From Microcoleus sp. FACHB-672 (GTDB lineage: Bacteria; Cyanobacteriota; Cyanobacteriia; Cyanobacteriales; Oscillatoriaceae), in assembly GCF_014695725.1 (NCBI RefSeq), contig NZ_JACJOU010000033.1, positions 1 to 64,000 of the forward strand: a stretch of 64,000 nt of DNA, read 5' to 3'. The notes beneath the pieces were generated by a model. It made no database searches, was not told the DNA's origin, and was given only the letters and a program-made list of their open reading frames with translations. Shown in pieces: positions 1-9,452 of the stretch. The translations under genes were made by a program, and so were the position numbers. Each line of letters opens with the position of its first letter. Positions within the stretch are counted from its first letter, which is position 1.

Positions 1-165
1 CCCATCGAGAATTGCTGGTCAAAAATCAAAGGGATATTGCGGACGATAGGAGCAAGAACTTATCGAGCCTTGGATGAAGCGATTACACTAGCCTACCAAC
101 AAGTGTCCTCTCAGGACCTTCTTAATTGGTTTACTCACTGCTGTTACTGTACTTCATCTATTTGA
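1..165 (+). pseudogene. IS630-family transposase, C-terminal part (cut by window start)
   Basis: Frame 1 is open from the first base to a TGA at 163-165. It reads PIENCWSKIKG, then a helical stretch, then a Trp/Cys-rich tail (NWFTHCCYC). The PIENxWSKxK motif is the last part of the DDE catalytic domain of IS630-family transposases, just before the final acidic residue region. Only the C-terminus is inside the window, so whether the element is complete cannot be judged. It differs in sequence from the other IS630-type pieces here (1266-1748, 37337-37651, 48394-49543). Confidence 0.75.
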
Positions 166-249
166 GAAACGCTATAATAGGCTTTCCTATTCTTAGCTTT
201 TTTAAATTTTAAATTAATAAAAATCAAATCCAGCAGACATCGTCATCCA

Positions 250-543
250 ATGCAAAACTCATCACCGCCAAATTCTATCCGCGCTCATGTTATCGTTTCT
301 AGGAGAGTTCAAGGAGTCGGTTATCGCTTTTCAACACTGGATGAAGCAAACAGCCGAGGCATCACCGGCTGGGTTCGCAACCTTCCTGATGGACGTGTGG
401 AAGCTGTCTTTGAAGGAACTGAAGAAACCGTCACAGAAATGATTCGCTGGTGTGATCAAGGGCCACCTACATCGGTCGTAAAAGACGTTTTCGTGGAGTA
501 CCAAAAGCCCGAAGGACTTCAGCAGTTTGACATTCGCCGCTAG
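250..543 (+). CDS. acyP: Acylphosphatase
   Basis: Protein of 97 aa, the usual size for acylphosphatase. It hydrolyses the carboxyl-phosphate bond of acyl phosphates in the cytoplasm. The phosphate-binding loop VQGVGYR (about residues 20-26) contains the catalytic Arg. The motif GWVRNLPDG (about 40-48) supplies the catalytic Asn. The ATG at 250 gives the expected N-terminus, with a short extension before the beta strand HVIVSRRVQG. It stands alone between an IS remnant and yidD. The family assignment is firm; the physiological substrate in bacteria is not known. Confidence 0.93.
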   Translation: MQNSSPPNSIRAHVIVSRRVQGVGYRFSTLDEANSRGITGWVRNLPDGRVEAVFEGTEETVTEMIRWCDQGPPTSVVKDVFVEYQKPEGLQQFDIRR

Positions 544-782
544 ACTTTCGGCAGCCGGCAAAACCACACTTTCGGAAAATCTGCCATTTTTCTACCTAAA
601 AACTGCTTTTTTACCGGCTACAGACTTAAGCCGGCAAACGCCCCTCCCCATAATTGGTATGATAGAGTGTCTCACTGCTTGAAGTTTGGGTGCAACGCTC
701 CCGTCGGTCAAGTTAGCCGGCTTTCGCGACTTGGGGCGGTCGATTTTTAATGGGTAAGGCAGGTATCTTTTTCGAGGTTCAG

Positions 783-1040
783 ATGAAAGTTTTACTCATT
801 GCGTTAATTCGGGCCTATCGAACGCTCATTTCTCCTTTGTTTCCCCCAGTTTGCCGCTATCAACCGACTTGTTCAAAGTATGCAATCGAAGCAGTTGAGC
901 GGTTTGGGGCGTGGCGTGGGGGACTGATGGCGATCCGGCGAATATTGCGCTGCCATCCCTTCCATGCTGGCGGTTACGATCCAGTCCCCCCAGCAGCTCA
1001 ACCGGCTGCAGACACAACCGCAGAAGACATCATGACTTAG
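783..1040 (+). CDS. yidD: Membrane protein insertion efficiency factor YidD
   Basis: Small (85 aa) protein of the YidD/UPF0161 family, which helps YidC insert inner-membrane proteins. The family signature is clear: an amphipathic N-terminus ([20 protein letters not shown]), then [14 protein letters not shown] with the two conserved Cys, and [13 protein letters not shown] near the end. The frame is open from 750, but the ATG at 783 matches the usual YidD N-terminus and is preferred. The C-terminal 15 or so residues are Ala/Thr-rich and not conserved. In many bacteria yidD lies beside rnpA and yidC; neither is next to it here. Confidence 0.93.
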   Translation: MKVLLIALIRAYRTLISPLFPPVCRYQPTCSKYAIEAVERFGAWRGGLMAIRRILRCHPFHAGGYDPVPPAAQPAADTTAEDIMT

Positions 1041-1265
1041 AAAAAGCCGGTTGCAGCGATTTTAAATATTAAATTGTGTAAAAACTGGTAAAATCCATAA
1101 GCTGTTAGGCTTTGTGCTTTTAGCAGCCGGCTAAAAGAAATAAAAAACAATCGGATTTAATCTCATGACCTGATGAATCGATTCAGCGTCAACCAAACGC
1201 TACGTCCGTTCACTTTTTTTTTGCAATTCATACTGTATAGTGGTCTTGGAGTTGAAAATTTTCTC

Positions 1266-1748
1266 ATGGCAGGGGTTCTCAAGCTCGATATCACCGAGAC
1301 TGGTGAACAACTCAAAACGCTCCTGGCGCAACAGACAACCGCAAGAGGCAAAGAAAGAATTCAAGCCTTGTATTTACTCAAAATTGGCCAGGTCAAGACC
1401 CTCAAAGAGCTATCCGTGGTTTTGGGTAGAGATACGGCAACCCTTTATCGCTGGTTTCAAAAGTACAAAACAGAGGGATTAGAAGGGCTGTTAGAACTCA
1501 AAAAAGGTCAAGGCAGAAAGCCGGCTATTCCCAAAGAAGCAATGGAACGATTGAAACAACGGCTGCAAAAGGCAGAGAAATTCAGTAACTACGGAGAGAT
1601 CCGCAGTTGGCTGAAAGAAGAGTGCGGTGTCGATGCATCTTACAAGGTCGTTCATGAAGCAGTTAGGTACAGACTAAAAGTGAAATTGAAAGCGCCTAGA
1701 AACAAGGGCTTCAGAAAAAAGCGTCAGCAGCAGGAAACCTTAAAGTGA
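1266..1748 (+). pseudogene. IS630-family transposase, N-terminal helix-turn-helix half only
   Basis: From the ATG at 1266 the frame encodes about 160 aa resembling the first ORF of two-ORF IS630 elements. It has a helix-turn-helix (KELSVVLGRDTATLYRWFQKY), a linker with GLEGLLELKKGQGRKP, and a second HTH-like part (YGEIRSWLKEECG). It aligns in layout with the first ORF of the intact element at 48461-48973. No DDE catalytic domain follows: sequence after 1748 is not recognisable as the second ORF in any frame. The element is therefore truncated. The frame stays open upstream to 1173, but the ATG at 1266 fits the family. Confidence 0.8.
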
Positions 1749-2275
1749 GAACTCAGCCAAACTCCGGGTCAGACAACTATTACAGAAAACTCAGCTTGTA
1801 TGGACTCAGCATTTTCACGGATGTGGGGTAACAAAACTCAATGCAAGATTTTTAAGCGGACAGCAGAGGATGAAAGCTGAAAACGGTTTTGAGGAGCTGG
1901 CATTGGATAGAAGCAATTGGCACAGAGCAAGAAATGATTTCGTCACCCACCGGGAACACCCCCTCGTGACTCGCCCCTACAGTAAAAAAATGCAAATTAT
2001 TATATTGCGTGAAAGCTTATTTTAGTAGGTTGCTGTCGCCAAATTAATGTCATGAAAATGGCTTTCCCGCTATCCGCGCCGGCTTCACTGACAAAAAATT
2101 TTAATTTTCAACGCTACACTCTTGACCGAGTCATGATATTTTTCAACCCAGTCTTAAGTTGTTTAAAAGCCTCTGACCTAGACGGCTTAGCACAGGGAGG
2201 TGCACTGCTACATCTTAAGGATTTCCCATTGGGGAAACGCTTACAGCTCAGCAACGCGAACAAGGAGAAGCTGTT
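1749..2275. other. Intergenic region after the truncated IS
   Basis: No supported gene. The first part may be decayed IS sequence. An open frame at 2052-2279 (75 aa, no family features) ends across the amidase GTG start and is probably not a gene. A Shine-Dalgarno-like AAGGAG lies just before the GTG at 2276. Confidence 0.4.
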
Positions 2276-4024
2276 GTGAGATTCCACTGGCTACTACCCA
2301 GTTTGTTTACCATCTTTTTGCTGTCAACTCCTGCCGAAGCAGCTAAACTGCAATCTTGGCGTTTTGACACAGATCAAAACCGGCTATACATTAACACAGA
2401 GGGCGGCGTTCAACCGAAGGCGCAACTGCTGGCCAATCCCACCCGTTTGGTGATTGATTTGCCCGGTACAACCGTAGGGCGTAACCCGCAGGCGCAACCA
2501 GTGGGGGGCGCAATTAAATCGGTACGCGTGGGACAGTTTAACGGCCAGACAACTCGCCTGGTGATCGAGTTAAACCCCGGTTACACCCTAGATCCCCAAA
2601 AAGTTATAGTCCGAGGCACAACAGCCAGCCGGTGGACAGTACAATTACCGACTCCCCAAGCGATTGCTGAAGCTCCTGGAGATTCCCCCCTGGAACCGTC
2701 CCCTGGAACAAGCTCAGACACAGCGGGTTCACCCACTGTGCTGGAGAATGTACGGGTTACACCCGATGGATTGTTCCTTCGTACAAGCGGACGCTCTCCC
2801 CAGGTTAAAGTGCAGCGCACACGAGATCGCACAGTTGTTAACATAGAGCTGCAAAATGCGACGATTAGGCCCGATTTACAGGGATTCGAGCAAGCGGTAA
2901 ATCGCTATGGTATCCAGCAACTGAAAGTCAGCCAAGTGAGAAATTCCGGGCCGGTGGCTCGCGTTTCTCTAAAAGTCACCAACCCCAAGGACGAATGGGA
3001 GGCAACGGTCACCAACTTAGGCGGGGTGATCGTTTTGCCCAAAGGCGCAGGAGTCGCTTCGGGTAGCCCAAACCAGCCATCAGAATCGGCAAATCCCGGC
3101 AATGTAGCCACCATCGAAGCGGTTCAGCTGGCCGCGAATGGCTCACAACTTTTAATTAGAACAGATAAGCCATTTACCTACACCAGCGATTGGGATCAAG
3201 GATCTGGCGCTTACAAGATTGTGATTGCCTCAGCGCGGGTGGGTGCCAAAGTCAGAAGTCCCATAACAAATGCCAGATCTTCTCTCTCATCTGTGCAGAT
3301 CCAGCAAACAGGCTCAAGCACGGTGGCAATTCTGGTGCGACCGGCAGCCGGTGTGCAAATTACAGAACTCAATCAGCCCACAGCCCAACTACTATCCTTG
3401 CAACTGCAACGCGCTGAAAGCAATAACGCACCACCGCCGAGAAGCAATTACCCACCCTCGCCAAACTCCGGCATTCGCAACGGGCGAGCTGTGGTCATTG
3501 TCGATCCAGGACATGGCGGACGCGATGTCGGTGCAGTTGGGATTGGCGCAATTCGGGAGGCAGACATTGTGCTGGACATCTCGCTACAGGTGGCGCAACT
3601 GTTGGAACAACAGGGGGTACAGGCAATTTTAACCAGGTCAGATGACCGGGAAATTGACCTAGAACCTCGCGTGCAATTAGCTGAACGGGTGAATGCGAGT
3701 TTGTTTGTGAGCATCCACGCCAATGCCATTGACATGAGCCGGCCTGAAGTGAATGGCATTGAAACGTATTACTACTCCAACGGTGAGCGTTTAGCTGCGA
3801 CCATCCACAACAGTATGCTGCAAAGCACCGGCTCTCGCGATCGCGGAGTACGACAAGCCAGATTTTATGTCTTACGGAAAACCTCAATGCCGGCTGTTTT
3901 AGTCGAAACAGGTTTTGTCACTGGTGCTGAGGACGCACCTAAACTTGCCAACGCCGCTTACCGGCAACGCATGGCAGAAGCCATCGCTCGCGGTATCCTG
4001 CAATACATCCAACAAAATCGATAG
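2276..4024 (+). CDS. N-acetylmuramoyl-L-alanine amidase with AMIN domain (AmiC type)
   Basis: Periplasmic zinc amidase of 582 aa that cleaves the lactyl-amide bond of peptidoglycan, needed for septal splitting. An N-terminal signal peptide (hydrophobic core LLPSLFTIFLLS, cleavage near AEA) is followed by two AMIN-like beta domains (about residues 25-130 and 155-370), a Pro/Asn-rich linker, and an Amidase_3 domain from about 405. Catalytic features visible are VIVDPGHGG (zinc His), READIV (zinc Glu), SIHANA (zinc His) and VLVETGFV (catalytic Glu). The start is GTG, supported by an AAGGAG site. In filamentous cyanobacteria such amidases also make septal nanopores. murI follows 10 nt downstream, so they probably share a transcript. 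Confidence 0.93.
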   Translation: MRFHWLLPSLFTIFLLSTPAEAAKLQSWRFDTDQNRLYINTEGGVQPKAQLLANPTRLVIDLPGTTVGRNPQAQPVGGAIKSVRVGQFNGQTTRLVIELNPGYTLDPQKVIVRGTTASRWTVQLPTPQAIAEAPGDSPLEPSPGTSSDTAGSPTVLENVRVTPDGLFLRTSGRSPQVKVQRTRDRTVVNIELQNATIRPDLQGFEQAVNRYGIQQLKVSQVRNSGPVARVSLKVTNPKDEWEATVTNLGGVIVLPKGAGVASGSPNQPSESANPGNVATIEAVQLAANGSQLLIRTDKPFTYTSDWDQGSGAYKIVIASARVGAKVRSPITNARSSLSSVQIQQTGSSTVAILVRPAAGVQITELNQPTAQLLSLQLQRAESNNAPPPRSNYPPSPNSGIRNGRAVVIVDPGHGGRDVGAVGIGAIREADIVLDISLQVAQLLEQQGVQAILTRSDDREIDLEPRVQLAERVNASLFVSIHANAIDMSRPEVNGIETYYYSNGERLAATIHNSMLQSTGSRDRGVRQARFYVLRKTSMPAVLVETGFVTGAEDAPKLANAAYRQRMAEAIARGILQYIQQNR

Positions 4025-4034
4025 ACCTCTCCTG

Positions 4035-4973
4035 ATGGAGCAACCTGTGTCCTTGAATTCACAACTGAGCACTCAGAAATCAGAAGACGGAATGAATTCA
4101 TCCTTCTCTCCCAAATCCCTCAATCCTTCATCCTTCACTGGAGAACCCCAGCGCGACAGAATTGGAATTTTTGACAGCGGTGTGGGTGGCCTCACTGTTT
4201 TGAGGGAACTCTACCGGCAGCTTCCCCATGAATCTATCCTGTATTTTGGGGATACGGCACGTTTGCCCTACGGAACTCGCTCACAAGCCGAAATTGTGCA
4301 GTTCGTGCGTGAGATTCTCACCTGGATGATGGAACAGGGCGTGAAAATGGTGATCATGGCCTGCAACACCAGTTCAGCTCTTGCCTTGGAAGCTGTGCGA
4401 TCTGAATTTCCCCTGCCTATTTTGGGCGTGATTCTTCCAGGTGCTCGCGCTGCTGTTCAGCAAGGGCGGCGAATTGGGGTGATCGCCACGCCGGCAACGG
4501 CTGCTAGCAATGCCTACCGCCGCGCCATTTTAGAAATGGACGCCGAGGCTAGGGTTTGGCAAGTGGGCTGTCCGGAGTTTGTGCCCCTGATCGAGCAAGG
4601 GCGGATCGACGACCCCTATACTTACGAAGTGGCGCGGGAATACCTGGCACCGCTGATGCAGCAGCAGATTGACACCCTGATCTATGGCTGCACCCATTAT
4701 CCTCACTTAGCGCCGGTGTTGCGCCAGATATTGCCCCCCTCGGTGCAGTTGGTCGATCCGGCTGTGTGGGTGGTGATAGCAGCCGCCCAGGAATTGGAAG
4801 TGCTGGGTTTGCGGGACAACCAGCCCCCCTTGCCCACGCGGTTTACGGTGAGTGGGTGCCCGCAACAGTTTGCCCAACTGTCTGTGCAGTGGTTGGGTTT
4901 CACACCGGCTGTCGAAAAGGTGTCTTTGCCGGCAGTTTTCTACCAGCCTGTGCCTTTAGAATCTGCTGAATAA
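4035..4973 (+). CDS. murI: Glutamate racemase
   Basis: Cofactor-independent racemase (312 aa from the ATG at 4035) that makes D-glutamate for peptidoglycan. Visible motifs are IGIFDSGVGGLTV (substrate-binding Asp and Ser), MACNTSSA (first catalytic Cys) and YGCTHYPHL (second catalytic Cys). The frame is open upstream to 3915, but that overlaps the amidase C-terminus. The ATG at 4035 or the one at 4092 is more plausible, because the conserved domain only begins near residue 43. The pairing with the amidase gene makes a small cell-wall operon. Confidence 0.93.
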   Translation: MEQPVSLNSQLSTQKSEDGMNSSFSPKSLNPSSFTGEPQRDRIGIFDSGVGGLTVLRELYRQLPHESILYFGDTARLPYGTRSQAEIVQFVREILTWMMEQGVKMVIMACNTSSALALEAVRSEFPLPILGVILPGARAAVQQGRRIGVIATPATAASNAYRRAILEMDAEARVWQVGCPEFVPLIEQGRIDDPYTYEVAREYLAPLMQQQIDTLIYGCTHYPHLAPVLRQILPPSVQLVDPAVWVVIAAAQELEVLGLRDNQPPLPTRFTVSGCPQQFAQLSVQWLGFTPAVEKVSLPAVFYQPVPLESAE

Positions 4974-5110
4974 GAACCCGTCGGGCGGTGAGTTCACCGT
5001 CCTGTGCGCCGTTCCTCGTCGGCTGCTTTTACACAAGGCAAAGCGATTGTACCGCCTGTGATCCACGGCGAACCTAACTGAGTTCACAGGCACTTTGCTG
5101 AATTTAAAGT

Positions 5111-5215
5111 TTAAATCCCAGGATTTCTTTGAGCAAAACTCAACAGCACATAGATTGTTAACAAATAACCTGTTGCCAGAAAGGGAATAATCAGAGGAAT
5201 TTCATGGTAAGTCAT
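5111..5215 (-). CDS. Possible small single-span membrane protein (34 aa)
   Basis: On the minus strand an ATG at 5215 opens a 34-residue frame ending TAA at 5111. It has a short polar N-terminus (MTYHEIP), one hydrophobic segment (LIIPFLATGYLLTIYVLL) and a polar tail (AQRNPGI). Size and shape resemble the small one-helix subunits of cyanobacterial photosystems, cytochrome b6f or NDH-1, but I do not recognise it as any of them. No strong ribosome-binding site is visible. The case rests on the clean amphipathic layout in an otherwise gene-free stretch. Confidence 0.4.
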   Translation of the reverse strand: MTYHEIPLIIPFLATGYLLTIYVLLSFAQRNPGI

Positions 5216-6599
5216 AGTACGGCCAGAATACGAGAGATACGTTAAGTTAAATAGAAAATAAGAAGGCTTTCAGCAAACCGAATCTAATGCCGGTTTAAAA
5301 TCCTGTTTTGTGATTGAACTGTACCTGGATTACTCGCCCTAACCCTATTTCAAAATTTGCTGACTTTCTAACCTTCTTTAAAGATTAGGCAGTTTCCCAG
5401 CGAGTTGTGAACACAAACGACGAGTCCTTGTGTCAAATGCGGCAGCTATTTTTATTTATAGAACACGGTTGCGGGTGCCGACTGCACTGCCAAGCGAGTG
5501 CCCCGTTGCCCACGAACTGCAATCAATGCAATTGCACTGAGGGCAGCACTTTCAACTCAAAACCCTCACTCTTAGAGTTTCGCCTCAGTCCTACGCTAAT
5601 TCCACTACAGAACGCAGTGGCTAGCTTCAGGCAAGCTGCTTTCTCTAGGCTGAAGCCGCATTAAAAAGCGAGGCGTGGTTGGCTGTTTTCCAGTGACTCA
5701 GGAAATGCCCGTTTTCAAATGTCCTTAGCCCTCCAAACGAGCCGAACCCGAAAAACCGAATCACACAGCAGCAGCCCTCAACCTCCATTACCCGCCGGCT
5801 AAATAACCCTCGGTCATTAAGAGGTCAAAGAAAGTTAATTGAGTCTAGCTTCCAGACGTAGCGGGCTATGTCCGTTTATAAAGAGGCCATTGTCCAAAAA
5901 GACACTAGCGTAAACCCGGTATGCCTGATCGATCTTCGGATGCTCTATTTCAGGAGTCGCTCAAGTATCCTGAAAGACTACGGTTAGCTTTTGCAAACAA
6001 CACGAACTCGTGAGAAGACAACGGTAAACAGTTAAAACTTAAAAATGAGAAAACCCATCTTTTACCTGATGCCTTTTTTGAGAGTCGGGTTGATAGCTCC
6101 GGGCTACAAGCCCCCGTAAAAAGCGCAGAGCATTTTCCGGTAAATAATATACAGGTATTTCAAGATTCCCTGTAATTTTATTGCCGACAAAATATATGGA
6201 ATTTGTGAATTTCTTATTATCTAAAGTAACACAGTATGCGTGATTTTTACAGGGTGTTGGGGCAGATGCTTAATAAATCTACATACTTAAGGGCGAACCA
6301 GGGCAGTATTGTTGAGTCAAGCTGTCGCTGTGCCGATTGAAGCGGATAAAAGTACGTCGTTGATTCAGCAGCCAAGTGGGGCAAAGCAGCGGGAAGCGTT
6401 GATTTTGCTGAGTTTTTGCTCCGAGAAGGGTCACCGTCAACCCACCCTTGCCTATGGACCTTCTAGCACCGGCTACCCCTTCACAATTAAATTGGCCCGT
6501 ACAGATAATTGAAACAAAACTTCCCTATCTGAAAGCCTTAGCTTAGAATAAGGAGCAGATATGTAAACTTTCGTAACTAACGCCTGAGCCGGCCTATCC
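5216..6599. other. Long gene-poor intergenic region
   Basis: About 1.4 kb with no protein gene I can support. The open frames at 5407-5664 and 6309-6512 have no family features and look random. Base composition and short imperfect hairpins would allow a non-coding RNA or long 5' leaders, but I recognise no tmRNA, 6S, SRP or RNase P signature. The last part presumably carries the promoter of the prenyl transferase gene starting at 6600. Confidence 0.4.
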
Positions 6600-7571
6600 A
6601 TGACCTCAGCCACCTCCCTATTTTCCCCCGTTGAAGCAGACCTGCGGGTGCTGACAGAGAACTTAAAACAACTCGTCAGTGCTCGTCATCCGATCTTGTT
6701 CGCTGCGGCAGAACACCTATTCGGTGCCACGGGAAAGCGAGTGAGGCCAGCAATTGTCCTGCTGATCTCGCGAGCAACAATGCAGGAGCTCGACATCACC
6801 CCCCGTCACCGCCGGCTGGCAGAAATTACGGAAATGATCCACACGGCAAGCTTGGTACACGACGATGTGGTGGACGAGTCAGAAGTCCGTCGGGGAATTC
6901 CCACCGTTCACAGCAGCTTTGGTAATCGAGTGGCTGTGCTGGCAGGCGATTTCTTATTTGCCCAGTCTTCCTGGTATTTGGCCAATTTAGATAACTTAGC
7001 GGTTGTCAAACTTCTGTCCGAAGTGATTATGGATTTGGCAGAAGGAGAAATTCAGCAAGGACTGAACCGTTTTGACACTGACTTTTCAATAGAAGCTTAC
7101 TTAGAAAAGAGCTACTACAAAACAGCTTCTTTGATCGCCAACAGTTCTAAAGCAGCCGGTTTACTCAGTGAAGTTTCGGAAGAACTAGCAGAAGATTTGT
7201 ACAGCTATGGACGTCATATCGGTCTGGCTTTCCAGATTGTGGATGATATCTTAGACTTTACGGGTTCTACAGAAGCACTAGGCAAGCCGGCAGCGTCCGA
7301 TCTAAAAAGTGGAAATCTGACAGCGCCGGTGTTATTCGCCCTGGAAGAAAAGCCTTACTTAGAAGCCCTAATCGAGCGAGAATTTTCCCAAGCAGGAGAT
7401 ATAGAACAAGCCCTCGCTTACATTAAAGAAAGTACCGGCATTGATCGCTCCCGCGAATTAGCTGCACACCACGCTCAGCTAGCAGTGCAGCACATAACCA
7501 AGTTACCGCCATCAGAGCCGCGTCAAACTTTAATTAACCTAGCCGACTACGTTTTAAGCCGGCTTTATTAG
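6600..7571 (+). CDS. sds: All-trans polyprenyl (solanesyl-type) diphosphate synthase
   Basis: Trans-isoprenyl diphosphate synthase of 323 aa that extends an allylic diphosphate with IPP units. In cyanobacteria the product is the plastoquinone side chain. The first Asp-rich motif is LVHDDVVDES (about residues 88-97) and the second is FQIVDDILDFTG (about 213-224). GKRVRPAI near residue 50 binds IPP. Length and motif spacing match the long-chain (solanesyl) group rather than the GGPP synthase CrtE, but chain length cannot be proved by eye. It appears to be monocistronic. Confidence 0.88.
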   Translation: MTSATSLFSPVEADLRVLTENLKQLVSARHPILFAAAEHLFGATGKRVRPAIVLLISRATMQELDITPRHRRLAEITEMIHTASLVHDDVVDESEVRRGIPTVHSSFGNRVAVLAGDFLFAQSSWYLANLDNLAVVKLLSEVIMDLAEGEIQQGLNRFDTDFSIEAYLEKSYYKTASLIANSSKAAGLLSEVSEELAEDLYSYGRHIGLAFQIVDDILDFTGSTEALGKPAASDLKSGNLTAPVLFALEEKPYLEALIEREFSQAGDIEQALAYIKESTGIDRSRELAAHHAQLAVQHITKLPPSEPRQTLINLADYVLSRLY

Positions 7572-7627
7572 GATTTTAGAGGGAGATTTGTCACAATCTG
7601 TGCATCTAAAGTCCAGGCTAAATTCCC

Positions 7628-8116
7628 TCAGGCAATATCTGGGGGAATCTGGTTAAAATTTGGTGTCGGCGGGGACAGATGTTGTTGCAACAGGGACTGA
7701 ATGAGATTTTGCACATCCTCACGCCGAACCTCAGTCGCCGCGTCCAGAGTTCCGGGCGTTTCAAAAAAAACCGTACTGTCAACCGTATTGAGGGCCACCA
7801 TTTGAAACAATATGTGGGTGACAGGAACCGGCAGAGCCATCACTTGCGGATCTTGGGGAGCAAAGGCTCCACTAGCAGCGTCTTTAAGGGTAGGAAAGGC
7901 ATAGATCGCACGTTTTTCGACATTGGGTTGTGCACGATTGCTTAAAGTGGTCAACACCCAATCATGATCAAGGGTTTGCAGGATGTAGTATTGGGAATGG
8001 CGCAGCTGAGCGGCCAGCCATTTCAGTGCCGGTGCGATCGCGGCTACAATTTGGGGGGTTGTGCCGTCTTGGGGGGCATTGTCCACGAGGGCTTGAAGTT
8101 GTTGGTCTAAATCCAT
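7628..8116 (-). CDS. Conserved cyanobacterial protein of unknown function
   Basis: A 162-aa soluble protein, convergent with sds (56 nt between their ends). It has no signal peptide or transmembrane segment. The middle part (YYILQTLDHDWVLTTLSN, then a Pro-rich ALPVPVTHILFQM segment) looks like an alpha/beta fold. I recall proteins of this kind as conserved hypotheticals in cyanobacteria but know no function. The ATG at 8116 gives a regular start (MDLDQQLQALVDNAP). Confidence 0.7.
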   Translation of the reverse strand: MDLDQQLQALVDNAPQDGTTPQIVAAIAPALKWLAAQLRHSQYYILQTLDHDWVLTTLSNRAQPNVEKRAIYAFPTLKDAASGAFAPQDPQVMALPVPVTHILFQMVALNTVDSTVFFETPGTLDAATEVRREDVQNLIQSLLQQHLSPPTPNFNQIPPDIA

Positions 8117-8309
8117 CTGAATTTTGAGGCGCTTCTATACTTTGAGTGTAACGGGACAAGCGATCATCAGCCGAGGGGCGTGGCATACAGTGCCGGTGAA
8201 AGTAACATTTTAATTGCCGGTTTAATTCAACCCACATAAGTTTAGTTTCAACAGCTTGTGCTAGGGTTTTCGATAGCGATTAACCATTAAAGGGGAGAGC
8301 TGCCAGGGC

Positions 8310-9452
8310 GTGGAAGCAATATTTCAGCTGCTGTTTAGTGAACTCAAACAGTCCACTCGTGCATCTGAGCACAACTGCCGAGATGTGGCAATGCGGATCG
8401 GCGAAGAAGTCACTCGGATCTGCGACCAAAGCCAGCGCATTCAGGCATCCGGAGAAGTAGAAGTCTGGGCGACAACTTTGGCTCGGCATCGCTTACAGCA
8501 ATGTCTTAACTATTACGCCGTGGGGTCGCGTCAAGGACGAGTAGAATTACACAGCACCCTCAGTGCCATTGTCTATCGTTACATCACGCCTCCCCAAGCA
8601 CAAGCCGGCTATCAAGCGCGGCTAACCCTGATAGAAGATTTTTTGCAGGGATTTTATCTGGAATCCTTAAATGCCTTTCGGCGGGAGGCGCAGCTCAGTG
8701 CGACTTACAGCCCCAAAACGCTGTTAGAACTCTCCGAATATATGGCCTTCGTGGAACGCTATGGCAAGCGGCGCATTCCTTTGCGTGGGGGACGCAGCCA
8801 GCAGCTGATTATTCTGCGGGCGCAAACATTTTCGCAACAGCAGCCCCTAGAAACCTCTGTAGACATGGAGCAGGCAGCAGAGGGAGCCGGTGTCGAGTCA
8901 GATCAGACGTGGAACGACACCTCTGTACAGCAAGTACGGGAGCTGATGGTTGCTAAAGAACCTGAACCGATGGTTGAGGATCTGCGCCAAGAGGTCATTA
9001 AAGAATTAATGGCTTATCTGGAAGAAAATCAGCGAAGCGACTGTGCGGATTACTTTGCGCTGCGCTTGCAAGATTTAACGACCCACGAAATTGAGTCTAT
9101 TCTGGGTTTGACACCTAGACAGCGCGATTACTTACAGCAGCGTTTCAAATACCATCTCATTCGGTTTGCACTTCGCCATCGTTGGGAACTCGTGCATCAG
9201 TGGCTGGAAGCGGATTTAGAGAAAAACCTAGGGCTTGTGCCGCAGCAGTGGCAAGAGTTGCACGAAAAAATTGGTCAAGAAAATTCTGAACTGCTACGGT
9301 TAAAACAAAAGGGAAAAGCTGATACGGAAATCGCACAAATCTTGGGTTGTACAGTTAACCAAGTGCAGAAACGGTGGTTTAAGCTGCTGGAGCAAGCCTG
9401 GGAAATTCGCAATCGTTTAGTGTCCGGAGAGGGTACATCTACTAATGAATAG
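8310..9452 (+). CDS. hetZ: HetZ-family protein
   Basis: A 380-aa protein matching HetZ across its length. Recognisable parts include IQASGEVEVWA, RVELHSTLSAIVYRYI, EYMAFVERYGKRRIPL, QLIILRAQTFSQQQP and, in the C-terminal half, ADYFALRLQDL and ILGLTPRQRDYLQQRFKYHL. The C-terminal HTH-like region recalls sigma-factor domains. In Anabaena HetZ is needed early in heterocyst differentiation and acts as a DNA-binding regulator. Homologues occur in filamentous species without heterocysts, so its presence does not prove heterocyst formation. The GTG start at 8310 follows AGGGGAGA by about 11 nt. The gene overlaps patU by 8 nt. Confidence 0.9.
   Translation: MEAIFQLLFSELKQSTRASEHNCRDVAMRIGEEVTRICDQSQRIQASGEVEVWATTLARHRLQQCLNYYAVGSRQGRVELHSTLSAIVYRYITPPQAQAGYQARLTLIEDFLQGFYLESLNAFRREAQLSATYSPKTLLELSEYMAFVERYGKRRIPLRGGRSQQLIILRAQTFSQQQPLETSVDMEQAAEGAGVESDQTWNDTSVQQVRELMVAKEPEPMVEDLRQEVIKELMAYLEENQRSDCADYFALRLQDLTTHEIESILGLTPRQRDYLQQRFKYHLIRFALRHRWELVHQWLEADLEKNLGLVPQQWQELHEKIGQENSELLRLKQKGKADTEIAQILGCTVNQVQKRWFKLLEQAWEIRNRLVSGEGTSTNE

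Noticed and set aside
162-178. TTGAGA and TATAAT as a promoter
   Set aside because: The spacing is only 5 nt, far from the 16-18 nt needed for -35 and -10 elements.
2052-2279. 75-aa open frame before the amidase gene
   Set aside because: No family features; it runs into the start of the amidase gene and has no convincing ribosome-binding site.
5407-5664. 85-aa open frame rich in Cys
   Set aside because: No recognisable zinc or disulfide pattern; it is isolated in a gene-poor stretch.
6309-6512. 67-aa open frame upstream of sds
   Set aside because: Composition looks random and no motif or coupling supports it.
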